Shown here piece by piece: positions 7,143-15,065 of a stretch of 46,598 nt of DNA. The notes beneath the pieces are model-generated. The model made no database searches, was not told the DNA's origin, and saw only the letters and a list, made by a program, of their open reading frames with translations. This DNA is from Candidatus Babelota bacterium (GTDB lineage: Bacteria > Babelota > Babeliae > Babelales > Vermiphilaceae). A program made the position numbers and the translations under genes. Every line of letters starts with the position of its first letter. Position 1 is the stretch's first letter. The DNA is taken from contig JAJCZC010000016.1 in assembly GCA_029262575.1 (NCBI GenBank), positions 1 to 46,598 on the forward strand, written 5' to 3'.

Positions 7143-9021
7143 GTGATCGATAATCCCTTTTAAATTTCTTTTTTATTTCATTATGATGCAAAAGCCAGCT
7201 GGTGGGACGCCCGTGTGGACATGAAAATCGTTCATTGGTTTTGTGTAAATCGATCAATAGTTGTTGCATCTGTTCTTGTGATAATGTATCGCCAGCCTTA
7301 ACGGCAGCCTTGCAAGCCATATCTGCGTATAATTTTTTTTGCATATGTTGTGCGAATTCTTCTTTGCCCAAATCGGCAAACTCTTTGATCCACATAACCG
7401 TTTGTTTGATAATTTCATTAAGTGCAACATTTTTTAAACTGATCGGTGTTGCCTGAATCTTAATGCTGTCATCACCAAATTGTTCAAGTTCGATGCCATA
7501 TTGTGCAAATAACTCAACATGTTGTGCAATAACAGCTACTTCATCTTTGGCGAACGTGATGATTTGCGGAAATAGTAATGCAACTTTTGCAATGTTGCCA
7601 TGCGTTGCTACAAATTGTTCATATAAAATGCGCTCATGTGCAGCATGCTGATCTAATAAAAAGAGGCCATCTTCTTGTTCGAGCAACAAGTAGGTTTTTT
7701 TATATTGGCCAATAAGTTCATAGTGCTGTTGTGCAGAGGGCGCAACAACATGTTGTTCTTCTTGGGAAATGCTTTCTATTTTAGAGCTGGAAGTCGTTTC
7801 GCCCCAAGATGTAGAATGGGCGAGGTTAGCGCTGCTTCTATTATTTAGTTCTTCAGTTTTATCTGGTTTATCTTGCGATGAAAATGCAGGTGTATTGAGA
7901 AAATTATCAAAGTTAAATGGAGAAAAACCATTTTGTGTAGTTTGTGCATGCACTTGTTGCGGTGCACCGAATGAAGTAGGTTCAAAAGGTGCAGGTTGTT
8001 TGAGAGTAACCGTCTTTTGTAGTTGTGATGAAAGTTGTTGTTCCAGTGCATGTGTGATACATGATTTTATTTCACGTTCAACACGACGCGGATGCAAAAA
8101 TTGTACCTCTTCTTTGCGTGGATGAATGTTAATATCAACCTCTTGTGTGTCTAGGGTAATAAAAAGACACCCTGCAGGATAACGCATTGGCGGCAGAACA
8201 TTTTGATAGCCTCTGATAAATGCACGCGTGAGTGCATTATCTTTTACCCATCGATTGTTCACAAAGAGATAAATATTGTTGCGATCATAACGTTGTAAAT
8301 GATGATCGGAAACAAGGCCACATACTTCAACATAGTTGGTGCTATGTTGTGCATCAATCATCTGTTGTGCTTTTTGGTGGTCAAATAATTGTTGCCAGCG
8401 TTGTGCAAGATCTTTAGTTGGTGGGCAGTTATGCAGTAATTTGTCTTCAGAATATAACTTAAAATCGATATGGATGTGGGCCAAACAGAGTGCATAAAAG
8501 AGTTGTTGAATTTGGCGCCATTCAGTTTCACGTTTTTTGAGAAATTTTTGTCGTGCAGGAAGATTATGAAAAATATCGGCCACACGTATATCCGTGCCAT
8601 CAACGGCCGAAACGGCTTCATTTGTTTTTATATTATTTTGTTCAACATGGAGCTTTGTGCCAAATTCAGCATCTTTTTCTTTCGTGATAAGCGTTGTTTT
8701 GCCCACGGCTGCAATACTTGCTAGTGCTTCGCCCCGAAAACCAAAAGTGAGAATTTCTTGCAGTTGATCAACATGAGTAATTTTACTCGTGGCATGTTGT
8801 TCAAAACAGAGTTTGGTATCTTCAGGTGACATCCCGCAGCCATTATCCACCACACGGATCAATTGTTTGCCGCCATCTTTAATATAAATGCTAATTTTAC
8901 TGCTGCCAGCGTCAAGGGCATTTTCTAATAGCTCCTTGAGGAGATTTGCAGGACGTTCCACAACTTCGCCAGCTGCAATTTTTTGCGCTTCATGGGGAGG
9001 TAATTTTTTAATTTTTTGCAT
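7123..9021 (-). CDS. mutL: DNA mismatch repair protein MutL, endonuclease type
   Basis: MutL couples MutS mismatch recognition to strand incision. The N-terminal GHKL ATPase is clear: KIAAGEVVERPANLLKELLE with the catalytic Glu, NALDAG, DNGCGM, and TSKI...GFRGEALASIAAV. A Ser/Thr/Gln-rich linker spans about residues 340-425. The C-terminal dimerisation domain carries the metal-binding endonuclease motif DQHA-x2-E-x4-E (DQHAAHERILYE, about residues 453-464), ACKAAVKAG, and the final CPHGRP at about 600. This is the nicking MutL found in bacteria without MutH, so strand choice is probably methyl-independent. I preferred the ATG at 9021, which gives the usual MQKIKKLPPHEAQ start; an ATG at 9048 would add nine residues. 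The length of 632 is normal. Confidence 0.96.
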   Translation of the reverse strand: MQKIKKLPPHEAQKIAAGEVVERPANLLKELLENALDAGSSKISIYIKDGGKQLIRVVDNGCGMSPEDTKLCFEQHATSKITHVDQLQEILTFGFRGEALASIAAVGKTTLITKEKDAEFGTKLHVEQNNIKTNEAVSAVDGTDIRVADIFHNLPARQKFLKKRETEWRQIQQLFYALCLAHIHIDFKLYSEDKLLHNCPPTKDLAQRWQQLFDHQKAQQMIDAQHSTNYVEVCGLVSDHHLQRYDRNNIYLFVNNRWVKDNALTRAFIRGYQNVLPPMRYPAGCLFITLDTQEVDINIHPRKEEVQFLHPRRVEREIKSCITHALEQQLSSQLQKTVTLKQPAPFEPTSFGAPQQVHAQTTQNGFSPFNFDNFLNTPAFSSQDKPDKTEELNNRSSANLAHSTSWGETTSSSKIESISQEEQHVVAPSAQQHYELIGQYKKTYLLLEQEDGLFLLDQHAAHERILYEQFVATHGNIAKVALLFPQIITFAKDEVAVIAQHVELFAQYGIELEQFGDDSIKIQATPISLKNVALNEIIKQTVMWIKEFADLGKEEFAQHMQKKLYADMACKAAVKAGDTLSQEQMQQLLIDLHKTNERFSCPHGRPTSWLLHHNEIKKKFKRDYRSQKKESL

Positions 9022-9151
9022 GAGTATAACTTTTGTAGAATGTTCCATATGGTAGCTTATAGTGTAACAAAAAAATATAAATTATTGTATTGGCCAATGG
9101 GTAACGTATAGACTCGACTTAATTTCTCATATAAAAGGGAGGAAGTCTTTA

Positions 9152-10228
9152 ATGAACTATAGATATTTTTATGCAGTATTGTCTTTTTATATGCTTTTGG
9201 CTCAAACAAAATGTGATGGCATGCATAATGTACATAATGAGGATGAAACGGCATCGATGTTGGCAGAGCAATATGCAGCTTATATTGCTGGCGAAAAAAA
9301 TGTAACACGGAACAAGTTGATTATAGATGAACAAGATGAAGATCGTAGACAAAATCCACTCAAAGATGATCCAGAGCAACAGCGAGAGCATTCTGCAGAT
9401 ATGTGTGCTCGTATGGATAGACATGTGCACTTCATACAAAAAGCTATTCAAGAAGGATCTGGGCGCGAAGCACTAGATGTATATGAGCAAGCATGTCGGG
9501 TTATTATACAAACATTGCTAAAGGAGCTTGCTTTTGGCAATAAGGGGGCATTGGGCCAAGCAAAAAAGTGTGTAGACGTTGTTGCTCACATCGCTTTGTT
9601 GCGAAATCCATTTTGGGCAGGCGTGATGCAAAAAGTACAAGCGAATGAACAAGCGAATGTAGTGATATATACTGCCGAAGACCTAGATGAACAGTTGTCA
9701 CAGAATATACCTCCATCACATGCACGCCTACTTGCATTGCTTGAGCAGATTCAGCAAGAAAAAGAAGATCTATCACATGTGCATCAAGATGAATTGGATA
9801 GATTAGCCAATCAACTTAAATTAGATAAACAGCATATTACCAAACGAATGATGTATCTTCTAGATAGCCTTGATGTTGCAACGCAAGCAGGAACAAAAAT
9901 GTTTCAACCTCCCATTGCTCAAGAAGCTAAAGACCTCTATAACCAGGCTGCGATAAATGAGGTGAAGGCTATTGTGCAGTTTAAAGAAAATAGAGATAAG
10001 TATGTATACCTAGAATTTGAAACAGCTTTTCGAGCAGTCGCTTTAACCTATCTGAAAGCGCATGATTTAGGGCACCCAAGTGCGCTCAAGGATGCAGAAA
10101 AATTAATGAATGGTGATGTTATGAATAAGATTATTAACTGGAAGCAGAAGCATAAAATAGAAATGGCTCTAGCCTCTTATGCTGCAATCTGGACCGAAAT
10201 AAACTATCGCAAACGTGCAAAAAAGTAA
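9152..10228 (+). CDS. Exported helical protein of unknown function
   Basis: The start has a strong ribosome binding site (GGGAGGAAGTCTTTA-ATG). The 358-residue product begins with a signal peptide (YFYAVLSFYMLLAQTKCDG, cut near residue 22). It is then acidic and almost wholly helical, with heptad-like stretches such as LLALLEQIQQEKEDLSHVHQ and LDRLANQLKLDKQHITKRM that could form coiled coil or TPR-like hairpins. No family is recognised. It is transcribed divergently from mutL and is presumably periplasmic or secreted. Confidence 0.7.
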   Translation: MNYRYFYAVLSFYMLLAQTKCDGMHNVHNEDETASMLAEQYAAYIAGEKNVTRNKLIIDEQDEDRRQNPLKDDPEQQREHSADMCARMDRHVHFIQKAIQEGSGREALDVYEQACRVIIQTLLKELAFGNKGALGQAKKCVDVVAHIALLRNPFWAGVMQKVQANEQANVVIYTAEDLDEQLSQNIPPSHARLLALLEQIQQEKEDLSHVHQDELDRLANQLKLDKQHITKRMMYLLDSLDVATQAGTKMFQPPIAQEAKDLYNQAAINEVKAIVQFKENRDKYVYLEFETAFRAVALTYLKAHDLGHPSALKDAEKLMNGDVMNKIINWKQKHKIEMALASYAAIWTEINYRKRAKK

Positions 10229-10303
10229 AAAAAGACCTTTAAATTAAGCTTTTTTCTGTTATCCTCTCATGTATTATAAAATGTTTTAATGTTAGAGGAC
10301 AAC

Positions 10304-10681
10304 ATGTTTAAATATGCTTTGGTTTTTTTGATAACGACTTCTACGATAATGCATAGTGCTTCAAACTCCAAAAAGGTTATATCGGCAAAAAAGCAATATG
10401 AAAATGCATGTAATTTGTATAAGGAACAGTTTGGAAATCCAAACAAATTATTTAAATTCGATCCTAGTGATGCCACACAAGTAACAAGCAAGGCGGAATT
10501 GGTATTGGCTGGTTTGAAAGAATTTGCTAATGCCTCTATTGAAACGAAGAGTGTTGAGTGGTCCGAAAAGATAATGCAGCTTTTTTCCTGGGCCGACGCT
10601 ATTCGTTTAGAAGCAACTGCGGGTAAAGATGTCCATCCGGATACATTCAAATTATGGGAAAGCATACGGGGGTTGGAATAA
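10304..10681 (+). CDS. Small exported protein of unknown function
   Basis: The ATG at 10304 is preceded by TAGAGGACAAC, a good ribosome binding site that itself spans the alternative in-frame ATG at 10289. The 125-residue product has a signal peptide (YALVFLITTSTIMHSASN) and a helical, Lys/Glu-rich mature part ending in KLWESIRGLE. No family is recognised. It converges on the pilN-like gene, leaving only 11 bp between the two stops. Confidence 0.6.
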   Translation: MFKYALVFLITTSTIMHSASNSKKVISAKKQYENACNLYKEQFGNPNKLFKFDPSDATQVTSKAELVLAGLKEFANASIETKSVEWSEKIMQLFSWADAIRLEATAGKDVHPDTFKLWESIRGLE

Positions 10682-10692
10682 TCCATACTCAA

Positions 10693-11220
10693 CTATAAGT
10701 ATTTTGTGACCATATCAATTGTTGCTTTGGCCTTGTTATCAGCCTGTTCAATGGTGCCCAAATCGATCTTCAAAAAAAGATCTTCGTTGCGCAGATTTTC
10801 TATATAGCGCATTATTCCTTCCACCTTTGAAGCATAAAGTTGGAGCACAATCGTTTTATTATCAATCTGTATGGTATTCAGGTCAACATTATCGGCTGCG
10901 TTCAAAAGTGTGCGCAGTAAAAGTGCAGGATTTTTTGGCTTTCGTTTGATACGGTTTGTTTTGGCTAATTGATTTTTGAGTTGCGTTGTTTTTTCCTTAA
11001 GCTCTCTTTTTTGTGTTAAGCAAAATGAAAGCCGTTCTTCCATTGGCTTGAGAGCGATGCGTTCTTTTTGCAAGTGTGTATAAGTGAAATATAAACGTAT
11101 AGAAACAATGCTTAAGCATATTAACAATGTGAGTGTCACAATGCATGTGGCATAAAACCAACGATGCATTGCCTGTTGTTTTTTGTGATTTTGTGCATTA
11201 AAAAAGTTAACCGATTTCAT
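10693..11220 (-). CDS. PilN-like type IV pilus / type II secretion assembly protein
   Basis: The 175-residue product starts KSVNFFNAQNH and has one membrane helix (about residues 22-46, FYATCIVTLTLLICLSIVSI). A periplasmic coiled coil follows (about 48-100), then a small alpha/beta domain ending in IDMVTKYL. This is the PilN/GspL-C layout: a short cytoplasmic tail that would bind PilM, one helix, a coiled coil and a ferredoxin-like fold. It overlaps the preceding PilM-like gene by 14 bp, the usual pilM-pilN coupling. The call rests on architecture and gene order, since sequence identity to PilN is weak by eye. No pilO, pilP or pilQ follows here. Confidence 0.55.
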   Translation of the reverse strand: MKSVNFFNAQNHKKQQAMHRWFYATCIVTLTLLICLSIVSIRLYFTYTHLQKERIALKPMEERLSFCLTQKRELKEKTTQLKNQLAKTNRIKRKPKNPALLLRTLLNAADNVDLNTIQIDNKTIVLQLYASKVEGIMRYIENLRNEDLFLKIDLGTIEQADNKAKATIDMVTKYL

Positions 11221-11896
11221 CTATTGCTCCTAAAAAACTACCCAAAGCATATAACAAATCATGATCGTCATAAGTGACTGGATGATCAGTTTTTAAGCTT
11301 CTTCTTAAAAATTCCAATGAAAATACAGAGGGAATACGCACATGTTCCTGATCTATTTCCTGTGCCATGCGCGCTAGATTAAATGATGATGCAAAGATTT
11401 GTTTATAGAGTAATAATTGCAAATGAAAGGGCGGAGATATGCTCTTCATGTGTATGGGTAGTTGCATATTGATCATGTTGAGTTGCAAAATTAATGGTTG
11501 TGCCGCAGCGCTTACATAAAATAAAAATTGGTCATCATGTGTGCTAACATAGCGATAACTATAGAAGTGGTGTTGTTTTTTTTGGGCTATGAGCTCATTG
11601 AGCGAAGCATCACTTTTATGATGGGCGATTATTTGCTCCTCAATCACCTCTGGGCTCAAAATAATATGTAAATAAGCATTGGAAAGTTTGTGCTCTAAAA
11701 TAAAGCTGTTTATTGTTTTGCGCAGCGCCGTTGTATTATATATCAGTGATTGTGTGCACGGGGGGACTTCATAGGCTTCATAGGCGCGTAATATAGCTTT
11801 GTGTATGTTGTGTGGTTGTATCCATGTCAGCGTAATGCGTTGTTGATGCAATGTAAGTTGTATATGCTCATTTTTTATCCGCGGTAATGGCCACAT
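11207..11896 (-). CDS. PilM-like cytoplasmic pilus assembly protein (divergent)
   Basis: This soluble 229-residue product has no signal peptide. The start MWPLPRIKNEHIQLTLHQQ, a middle segment LHIILSPEVIEEQII and the C-terminal LLYALGSFLGAIDEIG are compatible with a shortened PilM, an actin-like ATPase fold that binds PilN. PilM is usually about 350 residues, so part of the fold would be missing. The gene overlaps the prmC remnant upstream (11868-12062) and the PilN-like gene downstream. A second, 19-codon copy of its 5' end lies after intact prmC at 13811-13870, which suggests prmC-pilM-pilN is the ancestral order. Confidence 0.45.
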   Translation of the reverse strand: MWPLPRIKNEHIQLTLHQQRITLTWIQPHNIHKAILRAYEAYEVPPCTQSLIYNTTALRKTINSFILEHKLSNAYLHIILSPEVIEEQIIAHHKSDASLNELIAQKKQHHFYSYRYVSTHDDQFLFYVSAAAQPLILQLNMINMQLPIHMKSISPPFHLQLLLYKQIFASSFNLARMAQEIDQEHVRIPSVFSLEFLRRSLKTDHPVTYDDHDLLYALGSFLGAIDEIG

Positions 11897-12062
11897 TATC
11901 TACCCTTCCTGCAACAACTCGATTCTTTTGTGCGCTGTCTTTGAGAGTAGTTATAGCATTATATCTATTTTTTTGCATCAGTTTTGCAACTGCTGTGCCT
12001 TGTCGCCAGCCAATTTCAATATAACATTGGTTAATGTTGTGCTGTTTAAGGGTTTTGCCCAA
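11868..12062 (-). pseudogene. prmC: Remnant of the prmC 3' end (second copy)
   Basis: The 64 codons match the last fifth of the intact prmC at 13858-14754. The remnant reads KQHNINQCYIEIGWRQGTAV where the intact gene reads KKHNIKQLYIEIGWQQSAAV, and both continue to AQK(N/D)RVVAGR. The methyltransferase core and NPPY motif are absent. Homology stops near 12055. The remnant runs into the start of the pilM-like gene, as the intact copy runs into a pilM 5' fragment. It is one half of a direct repeat bracketing the ankyrin gene at 12162-13802. Confidence 0.85.
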
Positions 12063-12161
12063 ATTGCTTATTGGTCAATTTTCGTCATCGCTGCTAGGGT
12101 CCAAGCACCAAGCAAAGCGGCATGGCGAAAGGGGGGCATTGTTATCTTTTTTTTCTTTATC

Positions 12162-13802
12162 TTATAATGCTTTGTGATACGATTCAATTCTTTGTTCAAA
12201 TGCAGGATCAACCACCTTAGGATATTGTAGGAGCAAAGATGGCAGCGATGATGTGTTGATTTGCTCAGTTTTTGCATGAGTGCCATTGTGCTCGCGAATG
12301 AAGTTCAAAATCCGCACTTTTAATGATAAGAATGGTGGATGTTTTAACATTGAACGGGATGGTTCTGGGTATTTTTCTGGTTTTATGCATGATTTATGGG
12401 GATCAGCTCCACGTTCTAGCAATAGTTTTATTATATGGTGATCCTTGACATGTGATAAAGGTGTATTGTAAGCGTAATCGGGTTTGTCAATGAGGGCGTT
12501 GAGGTCGAGTAAGGGCTGAATAAGAGTAATCTTTCCCTTCTCTATTGCATATATTAAAGGTGTTTCAAACAATGTAATTTTATTATTAATAAGATGTGGG
12601 AATTCTTTCAAGGCATCCTTTAGGCGATTAAGGTTGTTCTCAGAATCTTGCCAGGATGCAACTATCTTTTTGAGTTTCTCTTTCACTTCTTTTTGTTTAA
12701 GGCTCGTTTGGAACCTGCGCTCAAATGCAGGGTCAATCACTTTGGGGTATACCAATAGGGTTGGGTGCAGAATTGATACATCGATTTGCTCATTTTTTGC
12801 ATGAGAGCCATTGTGCTCGCGAATAAAGTTTAAAATAAGCACCTTTAATGGTAAAAATGGCGGATGCTTTAACATTCCTCGTGATGGTTGGGAGAAACAT
12901 TCAGGGCGATGTGAATCGCAGCACCTTTTGGCGCCACGCTCGAGTAGAATTTTTACCGTATTGAAATATTTTTTCGGTTGGGCATATGTTAAGGCGGTGT
13001 ATCCCTTCTTGTTTTTGGCATTAATGAGTATATTGAATTTGAGTAAATGCTTTAAAAGATCAGATTTACCAGAGTCTACTGCATGCATTAAAGGTGTTAT
13101 GTTAATGGTTGCATTAAACGGCGCGGCCTTAATGTTGAGTGTGTTTATAAGTTCAGGACGTTTTTTTATAATGTTTGTTAATCGTTTAAAGTTTTGTTTT
13201 TTTCCATTTTCAATAATATTGATAAAGTCTTTTTTTTGTTGGATCCTTTCTTTAAGTGCTTTATCAAAAAAATTGTTAATCTGAGATCGTTCGGTGAACA
13301 ATCTTTTCATGGTATCTATGTTAATGTTATAGCTTGTAGCTGCTTGCTTTTGTTTGAATACGAGCAGTTGGTGCACGATGGGAATGATTTTTTGTTCAAA
13401 AAAAGCGTTATGCTCTTCGGCTTCTCTCCATTGCTCAAATGAATCATCTTGTTTGCTTATCTCTAAGGAAGCATTGTTTTCACAAATTGTGGCATTTAGG
13501 TACATGCTACTGATGCAATGCAATATGAATGAGTGCCCATTGTGGACTGTAAATCCGATAGAGGGCGGTTGCAAAGGGATTTCTGCAAAAAAATTAGCGC
13601 TATTTTGTAGATGTTTTGTAGTGATATCTTGATATTCGGTGTTATTTTTAAGTGCTTTATTCTTGAATTGAGGCATTAATTCTTTTTTGTACCATTTATC
13701 CACTTGCTTTTGCAGGGGGTGCTTAGCGCTGTACTGGGAAGAATATATGTTTTGTGTTAGTGTGAAAGCGATGAACAAGATAAGCAGTTTGTTTTTTGCC
13801 AT
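12162..13802 (-). CDS. Exported ankyrin-repeat protein with an internal tandem duplication
   Basis: The 546-residue product has a signal peptide (NKLLILFIAFTLTQNIYSSQ, cut near 21). After a helical N-terminal part it carries two modules of about 175 residues in tandem. Each has two ankyrin-type repeats (first: TPLMHAVDSGKSDLLKHLL and YTALTYAQ...VKILLERGA; second: TPLIYAIEKGKITLIQPLL and TPLSHVK...IKLLLERGAD). Each is followed by the same non-ankyrin block: PSR-x-MLKHPPFL-x-LKV, ILNFIREHNG, HAK-x-EQI, then YPKV(I/V)DPAFE. Ankyrin repeats mediate protein binding, so this may be an exported protein that binds host or envelope proteins. The gene is bracketed by prmC/pilM direct repeats. No enzymatic motif is visible. 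Confidence 0.85.
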   Translation of the reverse strand: MAKNKLLILFIAFTLTQNIYSSQYSAKHPLQKQVDKWYKKELMPQFKNKALKNNTEYQDITTKHLQNSANFFAEIPLQPPSIGFTVHNGHSFILHCISSMYLNATICENNASLEISKQDDSFEQWREAEEHNAFFEQKIIPIVHQLLVFKQKQAATSYNINIDTMKRLFTERSQINNFFDKALKERIQQKKDFINIIENGKKQNFKRLTNIIKKRPELINTLNIKAAPFNATINITPLMHAVDSGKSDLLKHLLKFNILINAKNKKGYTALTYAQPKKYFNTVKILLERGAKRCCDSHRPECFSQPSRGMLKHPPFLPLKVLILNFIREHNGSHAKNEQIDVSILHPTLLVYPKVIDPAFERRFQTSLKQKEVKEKLKKIVASWQDSENNLNRLKDALKEFPHLINNKITLFETPLIYAIEKGKITLIQPLLDLNALIDKPDYAYNTPLSHVKDHHIIKLLLERGADPHKSCIKPEKYPEPSRSMLKHPPFLSLKVRILNFIREHNGTHAKTEQINTSSLPSLLLQYPKVVDPAFEQRIESYHKAL

Positions 13803-13810
13803 TTTTTCCC

Positions 13811-13870
13811 TTAAGTGCCATACATCTGGCGATGTCGCATGAGTTGTATATGTTTATTCAATGGCCACAT
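13811..13870 (-). pseudogene. Truncated 5' end of a pilM-like gene
   Basis: Overlapping the end of intact prmC, a 19-codon frame reads MWPLNKHIQLMRHRQMYGT and stops. It matches the start of the pilM-like protein at 11896 (MWPLPRIKNEHIQLTLHQQ). The rest of pilM is replaced by the ankyrin gene. This links the intact prmC to the same downstream neighbour as the remnant copy. Confidence 0.75.
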
Positions 13871-14754
13871 TGTTTACCCTCCCTTCCTGCAACAACACGA
13901 TCTTTTTGTGCGGTGTCTTTTAGAGTAATTATAGCATTATATTCTGATTTTTCCATTAGTTTTTCGACTGCTGCACTTTGTTGCCAACCAATTTCAATAT
14001 ACAGTTGTTTAATGTTGTGCTTTTTGAGGAGTTCGTTTGTGCATAAATATTGAGATGCTTTTTTGATGATTTTTTTAATTAATGCTAGTCCTTGATCATC
14101 TGCATGTAGCGCACCTTTATCTTCCCACTCTTTTACCGATTGATCCAATTGTTCAAACTCTTCATCGGTGATATAGGGTGGATTGGTTACAATCAAATCA
14201 AAGGTGATGTTTTGTGGCAGTTGTGCAAAAAGATCAGATTGCACAATGGTGACATTTGCAATGTTGAGCAACTTTTTGTTTTTTTGTGCCAAAGCGATTG
14301 CCTCATCTGCAATGTCAACGGCGTAAATATGAGCATTAGGCAGTTCATGCGCTAGCAATAATGCAATGCACCCTGAACCGGTACACATATCCAAAATATG
14401 CAGATTTTGCGCGCCGCTTTTTTTTATTCCATCAATTAAATTAATTACCCATTCTTCAGTTTCAGGGCGTGGGATTAACACAGGAGGTGCAACTTTAATC
14501 ATCAAGTCGCCGAACGGCACATCACCTAAAATATAGGCGATCGGTTTGTGTTCTTTAATCATTTGATCAAGCCAATGTTGTAATTCGCGTTCTTGTTCTG
14601 CGCTTAGTTCAATCTTCTGTTGCGCGATCAAATCGGTTTTGCTTTTTTGCGTGAGTTTTTCTAATAACCACCATGCATATTGTTGTGCAAGTTGTGCATC
14701 ATGGATTGATTGTAGTTGTTGTGCGATTGATTTGCTTAAATCGGTGATTTTCAT
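13858..14754 (-). CDS. prmC: Release factor glutamine methyltransferase PrmC
   Basis: PrmC methylates the Gln of the GGQ motif in RF1 and RF2 using S-adenosylmethionine. The 298-residue product has the helical N-terminal domain (about 1-85), PRPETEEW, the SAM-binding motif ILDMCTGSGCIALLLAHE (about 118-135) and the catalytic NPPY (about 188-191, in LIVTNPPYITDEEF). Length and motifs are normal, so this copy should be functional. The ATG is at 14754. Pieces of a second prmC lie on each side: its 3' end at 11868-12062 and its 5' end at 16955-17125. A pilM 5' fragment overlaps its last codons. Confidence 0.95.
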   Translation of the reverse strand: MKITDLSKSIAQQLQSIHDAQLAQQYAWWLLEKLTQKSKTDLIAQQKIELSAEQERELQHWLDQMIKEHKPIAYILGDVPFGDLMIKVAPPVLIPRPETEEWVINLIDGIKKSGAQNLHILDMCTGSGCIALLLAHELPNAHIYAVDIADEAIALAQKNKKLLNIANVTIVQSDLFAQLPQNITFDLIVTNPPYITDEEFEQLDQSVKEWEDKGALHADDQGLALIKKIIKKASQYLCTNELLKKHNIKQLYIEIGWQQSAAVEKLMEKSEYNAIITLKDTAQKDRVVAGREGKQCGH

Positions 14755-14775
14755 TTGTAGTGCCTTTTGAAATGT

Positions 14776-14907
14776 TTATCGTTGTATGCGATTTCCGATA
14801 ACTTTCAGAGCTTCTTTGCATCGCGAAATATAGGTTTGTTCGATATCTAATGATGGCTGCTTTATCTGTTCAATAATATATAAATGCGGCTGAAAAATTG
14901 ATTTCAT
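14776..14907 (-). CDS. Possible 43-residue open frame upstream of prmC
   Basis: A short frame starting at ATG 14907 encodes a 43-residue basic helical peptide (for example YISRCKEALKVIGNRIQR) and ends 21 bp before prmC. No clear ribosome binding site precedes it and no family is recognised. It could be a small real gene or the tail of a decayed one. Otherwise the 310-bp prmC/ankyrin gap holds only the promoter at 14988. Confidence 0.3.
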   Translation of the reverse strand: MKSIFQPHLYIIEQIKQPSLDIEQTYISRCKEALKVIGNRIQR

Positions 14908-14987
14908 TTTATAAAATTATATGAAATTGATCAAGAAATCTCAGTTTTATCAGGGATTATGCACACTCAGTGCAGGTTGTCACCAAG

Positions 14988-15015
14988 TTGACATAGATTG
15001 ATTATGATGTAACAT
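14988..15015 (+). promoter_or_regulatory. Sigma-70-type promoter of the ankyrin gene at 15066
   Basis: TTGACA (14988-14993) is followed after 16 bp by TAACAT (15010-15015). The surrounding 45 bp resemble the promoter at 17208-17235, so both seem copied from one source. Confidence 0.6.
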
Positions 15016-15065
15016 TTAGGTGTGGTATTGTTTAGGGTTTTTTATATTGATTACAAGGAACACTT

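Noticed and set aside
7769-8125. 118-codon plus-strand frame inside mutL
   Set aside because: Opposite the Gln/Ser/Thr linker of MutL, which yields a Cys/Ser-rich artefact.
12068-12286. 72-codon minus-strand frame between the prmC remnant and the ankyrin gene
   Set aside because: It overlaps the ankyrin 3' end in another frame, and the basic product has no recognisable features.
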